DNA from: Bacillota bacterium
GTDB lineage: Bacteria > Bacillota > Clostridia > Christensenellales > Aristaeellaceae
Direction of reading: 5' to 3'
Length of the DNA stretch: 18,079 nt
Assembly (NCBI GenBank): GCA_009787135.1
Contig: WRGP01000230.1
Coordinates: forward strand, 1 to 18,079
The notes beneath the pieces were generated by a model, which worked only from the letters and a program-made list of their open reading frames with translations, had not been told where the DNA came from and searched no databases. This document shows positions 14,781 through 18,079 of this stretch, piece by piece. Position 1 is the stretch's first letter. Each line of letters begins with the position of its first letter. The translations under genes were made by a program, and so were the position numbers.

Positions 14781-14791
14781 GGGAGGAAAGG
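14781..14791 (+). promoter_or_regulatory. Strong ribosome binding site of lsrB
   Basis: GGGAGGAAAGG is the strongest Shine-Dalgarno block in the operon and sits four bases before the ATG at 14796. It rules out the longer in-frame reading that starts at 14613 inside lsrD, and fits the need for excess binding protein over transporter. Confidence 0.75.
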
Positions 14792-14795
14792 AATC

Positions 14796-15860
14796 ATGAA
14801 ACATATCTCCAAGATTCTGGCCGCGCTGATGGCTGCCATGATGCTCGCGTCCGTCATGGCCGTACCCGCAATGGCGGAGAACATTACCGTCGTCTTTGTA
14901 CCCAAGCTTTCGGGTAACGCGTTCTTCGAATCCGCCAACAACGGCGCGCAGAAGTACGCCGCCGAGAACGGCTTCACCGTGAAATATGATGGCAACCCAG
15001 AGGCTTCCGTGGCCAACCAGGTTGCTATCATCCAGAACGCCATCAACAGCGGCGCGGATGCCATCTGCGTTTCCTCCGTGGATGCCACGGGCTTGGACGA
15101 CGCGATGCGGGAAGCTATGGAAGCCGGGTTGGCCGTCACCACCTGGGATAGCGACGTTAGCGGCAATTGCCGCAGCTTGATGGTTTCCCAGGGCACCCCG
15201 GACATCCTGGGCAAAATGCTGGTAGACATGCTGGCCGAGAGCATGACAGAGCGCGGCAAGGACGTAAACGCCGATGCTATCAAGTATTGCTGGCATTATT
15301 CCCAGGCGACTGTCGCCGACCAGAACAGCTGGCAGGTCGCGGGCGAAAATTACATCAGAGAAACCTATCCCAACTGGACCAACGTGGCCCCTAGCAACTA
15401 CTACTCTGAGCAGGACGCCGAAAAGGCTATTGTCGTGGGTGAGTCCATTCTGACCGCCTATCCGGATATTGACGGCATCATCTGCAACGATTCGACCGCT
15501 CTGCCCGGGCAGGCGCAGGCCGCTCAGAATTTGGGCAAAACCGCTCAGGATGTGTCTATCACCGGTTTCGCCGCGCCCAACAGCATGAAAGACTATTGCC
15601 GTGCCGGCATCCTTTCGCGCTGGGGCTTGTGGGATTGCCAGGTGCAGGGTGCGTTGGGATGCTATCTGGCGTACTATCTGGCCTGCGGTAATGAAGTAAA
15701 GGTTGGCGATACAATTGACGTTCCGCAGATTGGTGAGGTGGAAGTGATGCCCAACACCATCCTGGACGCGAACGCCTATACCGCCGACGACAGCGGCGTG
15801 GTGCTCTTGCCGGAGCGCGTTGTATTTACCATCGAAAACATGGACAATTACAATTTCTAA
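14796..15860 (+). CDS. lsrB: AI-2-binding protein LsrB
   Basis: The 354-residue protein is the extracellular AI-2 receptor of the importer. A signal peptide (MKHISKILAALMAAMMLASVMAVPAMA, likely cut before Glu28) has no lipobox Cys, unusual for a Gram-positive binding protein. Lined up with E. coli/Salmonella LsrB from memory, the AI-2 contacts Lys35, Asp116, Asp166 and Gln167 are kept as Lys37, Asp118, Asp175 and Gln176. Pro220 and Ala222 correspond to Asn231 and Ser233 (GIICNDSTALP). Other matches are NGAQ, TWDSD, DQN.W, GLWD and VLLPERV.F. I recall published variation at these two positions in clostridial LsrB proteins that still bind AI-2. GGGAGGAAAGG 5 bases before the ATG (14796) fixes the start and predicts high expression. 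Confidence 0.93.
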   Translation: MKHISKILAALMAAMMLASVMAVPAMAENITVVFVPKLSGNAFFESANNGAQKYAAENGFTVKYDGNPEASVANQVAIIQNAINSGADAICVSSVDATGLDDAMREAMEAGLAVTTWDSDVSGNCRSLMVSQGTPDILGKMLVDMLAESMTERGKDVNADAIKYCWHYSQATVADQNSWQVAGENYIRETYPNWTNVAPSNYYSEQDAEKAIVVGESILTAYPDIDGIICNDSTALPGQAQAAQNLGKTAQDVSITGFAAPNSMKDYCRAGILSRWGLWDCQVQGALGCYLAYYLACGNEVKVGDTIDVPQIGEVEVMPNTILDANAYTADDSGVVLLPERVVFTIENMDNYNF

Positions 15861-15885
15861 GGCAGGTTCTATCCTTTCTTTAGGC

Positions 15886-15915
15886 GGAGAAACGGCGGTT
15901 CGCGTCGTTTCTTCC
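15886..15915 (+). other. Imperfect hairpin in the lsrB-lsrF gap
   Basis: GGAGAAACG (15886-15894) and CGTTTCTTCC (15906-15915) can pair with one bulge, loop of 11 bases. It lies 25 bases after the lsrB stop, in a 138-base gap that is the longest in the operon. There is no T-run, so an RNA-stabilising or partial-attenuating stem is more likely than a full terminator. I see no second promoter in the gap. Confidence 0.35.
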
Positions 15916-15998
15916 CTATTATCAGGATCAAGGAACGAATGGGAACACCAGGGGGAAAGCGCTTCCTGGAAAACCAATCATGAAGGGGGCAAAGGGGA

Positions 15999-16877
15999 AT
16001 GGCTGATCAAGATGGGCAGAAAATCGCCAAGAACTATGAGGTAGGTGTGGCGTTTGCCAGTCAAGGCAGCTTTTATGTAAAAGGTGCGAACAATCTGGAC
16101 TGGGGCATGAAAAAGCATCTATCCAACATTTTTGACCCGAAAAGCGGGAATACGGTGATGTTCGCCTTCGACCATGGATATTTCATGGGTTCTACGGCAG
16201 GGCTGGAGCGGCTAGATCTGGTGATTCCTAAACTGATGCCCGGCGTGGATTGCCTGATGGGCACCCGGGGCGCGCTCCGTACCTGTGTTCCCGCGGAAAA
16301 CCGTAAAGCGATTGCGCTGCGCGTTTCTTCAGGCTCCAGTATGCTCAACGAGGACTTGAGCCATGAGATCATCTCTGTGGATGTGGAGGACGCTATCCGT
16401 ATGAACGCGGACTGCATGGCCGTTCAAACCTTTATCGGCGCAGACGGGCAGTTGTCGAGCATCGACAACCTTTCACGTACAATCAACGCAGGCTTGCGCT
16501 ATTCCATCCCCACCCTAGGTGTGGTGGCTGTCGGCAAGAACATGGAACGTACCGACCGTTTTTTCAAGCTGGCTACCCGCATTGTATCGGAGATGGGGTG
16601 CCAGATCATTAAGACGTATTTTTGCGATAATTTCGAGCAGATCGTAGCGGCGTGTCCGGTGCCCATTGTGGTGGCGGGCGGCAAAAAGCTGCCCGAAAGT
16701 GAAGCGTTAACCCTGGCCTACCGCAGCATGCAAGGCGGCGCAAGAGGACTTGATATGGGCCGTAACATCTTTCAAAGCGAGCACAGTGCCCAGATGGTCC
16801 AGGCCATCCGCAAGATCGTGCACGAAGGCTTTACAGATAAGGAAGCATGGCAGTTCTTTCAGGAAGCGATCCAGTAA
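15999..16877 (+). CDS. lsrF: Phospho-AI-2 thiolase LsrF (DeoC/FbaB-type aldolase family)
   Basis: The 292-residue TIM-barrel enzyme matches E. coli LsrF (291 residues), which transfers an acetyl group from 3-hydroxy-5-phosphonooxypentane-2,4-dione to CoA, giving DHAP and acetyl-CoA. Conserved text includes LDWGMKKHLSNIFDPKSGNTVM, FDHGYF (Asp58, His59), TRGALR, ATRIVSEMGCQIIKTYF (Lys205, aligned with the Schiff-base lysine of E. coli), VPIVVAGGKKLPE and GLDMGRNIFQS. The substrate of LsrF is normally made by LsrG from phospho-AI-2, and no lsrG is in the window. The start at 15999 has AAAGGGGA directly upstream and begins MADQD like the E. coli MADLD. It is the last gene of the rightward operon. 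Confidence 0.93.
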   Translation: MADQDGQKIAKNYEVGVAFASQGSFYVKGANNLDWGMKKHLSNIFDPKSGNTVMFAFDHGYFMGSTAGLERLDLVIPKLMPGVDCLMGTRGALRTCVPAENRKAIALRVSSGSSMLNEDLSHEIISVDVEDAIRMNADCMAVQTFIGADGQLSSIDNLSRTINAGLRYSIPTLGVVAVGKNMERTDRFFKLATRIVSEMGCQIIKTYFCDNFEQIVAACPVPIVVAGGKKLPESEALTLAYRSMQGGARGLDMGRNIFQSEHSAQMVQAIRKIVHEGFTDKEAWQFFQEAIQ

Positions 16878-16925
16878 GAGATTGCCGCGACAGACTTATT
16901 CATATTATCCTCAAACACGCGGGAC

Positions 16926-16950
16926 AGCGCGTTATCAGACGCGCTTTTTT
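16926..16950 (+). terminator. Rho-independent terminator of lsrACDBF
   Basis: AGCGCGT (16926-16932) and ACGCGCT (16939-16945) form a perfect 7-bp stem with a 6-base loop, then TTTTTT ending at 16950. It overlaps the 3' end of the convergent acetyltransferase gene (stop at 16935-16937). Confidence 0.9.
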
Positions 16951-17498
16951 CCTTTTTGCGCCTCCCACTCGTCTTTGAGGATAGCATAGAACAACTCGTC
17001 GCCATATTTTTGATCAGAGCCTTTACTGGCCGGGCGGGCTTCGAGAAACAGCCCTTCGCGGCGCATCCCGATCTTTTCCATCACCCGGTAGGAAGCGTGG
17101 TTTTCCGCGTCACAACGCGCAACGATCCGGTGCAGGCATAACGCGTCAAAGCCGAATGTCAGCAGCGCTTTCCCCATTTCGGTTCCATACCCTTGCCTCC
17201 AATGGTCACGGTGCAGCATCCAGCCTATTTCGGCCCCGCCGCCAGTCAAGGCAAGGCTGCAGCCGCCAATCAGCGCACCGGTGCTCTTGAGCGTAACGGC
17301 ATACTGAACATTGTCACATGGCGTTTCTCCTGCCTTTGCAATGGCCATGCTGATAAAAGCGCGCGTCTCCTCTTCGCTGTTTGGGCCAAAGGGCATGTAG
17401 CGAACATTCTCCACGCGGCTCGCGTAGCTATGCACGGCGGCGAAGTCGTTTTCCGTATAGGCGCGCAGAACCAGGCGCTCGGTTTCAATGGTGTTCAT
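16935..17498 (-). CDS. GNAT acetyltransferase, RimJ/RimL-like
   Basis: The 187-residue GNAT protein starts MNTIETERLVLRAYTENDF, the usual opening of the RimJ/RimL group (acetyl-3 family). Acetyl-CoA binding is indicated by HWRQGYGTEMG (99-109), with the beta-bulge strand AEIGWMLH just before, and by the Asn133-HASYRVMEKIGMRREG block (133-149). Such enzymes acetylate N-termini of ribosomal proteins, or small molecules and antibiotics; the substrate is not visible. The start is uncertain: an ATG 10 codons earlier (17528) is in frame but has no ribosome site, while GGAGGGGG lies about 16 bases before the preferred ATG. It stands alone and converges with lsrF; a lsr-related role is not implied. 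Confidence 0.8.
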   Translation of the reverse strand: MNTIETERLVLRAYTENDFAAVHSYASRVENVRYMPFGPNSEEETRAFISMAIAKAGETPCDNVQYAVTLKSTGALIGGCSLALTGGGAEIGWMLHRDHWRQGYGTEMGKALLTFGFDALCLHRIVARCDAENHASYRVMEKIGMRREGLFLEARPASKGSDQKYGDELFYAILKDEWEAQKGKKRV

Positions 17499-17528
17499 AG
17501 CTATATTGGGTAGATCCCCCTCCCCCAT

Positions 17529-17597
17529 TCTTTTGCTTGCTTAGAAGGGTGTATCTTTATATAAAATATCTTCCCTCATAAAAACCTCCCGGTCCCC
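17529..17597. other. Short AT-rich gap with imperfect dyad
   Basis: AGGG...TTTATATAAA...CCCT around 17546-17576 could fold, and lies after the transketolase stop on the minus strand. It has no clear T-run, so I do not call a terminator. Confidence 0.3.
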
Positions 17598-18079
17598 TCA
17601 CGCGTTTCCCTTCCCCATCACCCGCAGCGCTTCCTCTACCACATGCGCCGTCGTAATGCCAAAGTGCGGGAACAACGCCTGAGCCTTGCCGGACGCGCCG
17701 AACGTATCAATGCCAATGGCCTTGCCATCCATGCCCACATACCGATACCAAGGCTGTGTCGCCCCGGCTTCCATGGACACGCGGGCGCGCACCGCGGCCG
17801 GCAGCACGCTCTCCTTATACTTTTCGGGCTGTTCCTCAAACAGCGCAAAGCATGGCATGGACACAACGCGGCTGTCGATTCCCATATCCCAAAGCGCCTT
17901 CTGCGCCTCCATCATCTGCTCCACCTCAGAGCCGCTGGCCATGAGCAGCAGCTCGGGCCGGGCCTTGCTGTCGGAGAGGATGTAGCCGCCACGCAGGGCG
18001 TTCTTGCCGCTGTTTTCATACAGCGGCAGATCCTGGCGCGTGCAAACGACGCATGTGGGACGCCCGTCCGTCATGGCGG
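17598..18079 (-). CDS. tkt: Transketolase, C-terminal fragment
   Basis: About 160 residues of the C-terminal part of transketolase run off the right edge; the frame stays open (Ala) beyond the first Met at 18072-18074. The text MTDGRPTCVVCTRQDLPLYENSG, PELLLMASGSEVEQMMEAQKAL, RVVSMPCFALFEEQPEKYKESVLP, VSMEAGATQPWYRYVG and GIDTFGASGKAQALFPHFGIT is characteristic: end of the pyrimidine-binding domain followed by the transketolase C-terminal domain. Transketolase uses thiamine diphosphate to move two-carbon units in the pentose phosphate pathway. The C-terminal end MGKGNA and stop at 17598-17600 are intact. The gene reads from the right into the window, so its start and promoter are outside. Confidence 0.9.
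   Translation of the reverse strand, partial: AMTDGRPTCVVCTRQDLPLYENSGKNALRGGYILSDSKARPELLLMASGSEVEQMMEAQKALWDMGIDSRVVSMPCFALFEEQPEKYKESVLPAAVRARVSMEAGATQPWYRYVGMDGKAIGIDTFGASGKAQALFPHFGITTAHVVEEALRVMGKGNA

Noticed and set aside
14667..15977. Minus-strand frame of about 436 codons opposite lsrB
   Set aside because: Antisense to lsrB, which has signal peptide, ribosome site and full-length homology.

Overview
The window looks like a chromosomal piece of a fairly GC-rich member of the Clostridia or a related Firmicute, probably an anaerobe. This is inferred from strong GGAGG-type ribosome binding sites, a lipoprotein carrying peptidoglycan-binding repeats and a propeller-like tail, a secreted-enzyme-free four-LysM protein, and TTGACA/TATAAT-type promoters. 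The substrate-binding protein has a signal peptide without a lipobox cysteine, which I associate with some Christensenellales-like lineages; that placement is a guess. No rRNA, tRNA, CRISPR array or insertion sequence was seen.

Layout. 2-139 (+) is the tail of an aquaporin, followed by a clear rho-independent terminator. 198-3188 (-) encodes a large lipoprotein with seven peptidoglycan-binding repeats. 3382-5430 (-) is a tight three-gene operon read as sirtuin -> YjjG-like HAD phosphatase -> methionine-synthase-activation-like protein; the genes overlap by 14 and 10 bp and sit behind a good sigma-A promoter. Part of the last gene is repeated just after its stop codon. About 5520-6760 is an AT-rich island with one orphan secreted or membrane-anchored protein and a probable decayed reading frame. 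6938-7651 (-) is a protein made of four LysM modules.

The centre (7841-16877) is a complete-looking Lsr-type autoinducer-2 (AI-2) uptake and processing locus. The leftward arm is lsrR (repressor) -> lsrK (AI-2 kinase) -> a small cupin. The rightward arm is lsrA-lsrC-lsrD-lsrB-lsrF (ABC transporter, binding protein, thiolase). The two arms share a divergent control region with a good promoter for each and a 19-bp palindrome downstream of the lsrR promoter. Expected working, from E. coli and Salmonella: LsrB binds AI-2 outside, LsrACD import it, LsrK phosphorylates it, phospho-AI-2 releases LsrR from DNA, and LsrF helps break the signal down. No lsrG gene is present; the cupin beside lsrK is the obvious candidate to take its place or otherwise act on the sugar-like ligand. 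LsrB keeps four of the six AI-2 contact positions known from Salmonella and has Asn and Ser at the other two.

The rightward operon ends in a strong terminator overlapping the end of a convergent RimJ/RimL-type acetyltransferase gene (16935-17498, -). The right edge (17598-18079, -) is the C-terminal part of a transketolase.
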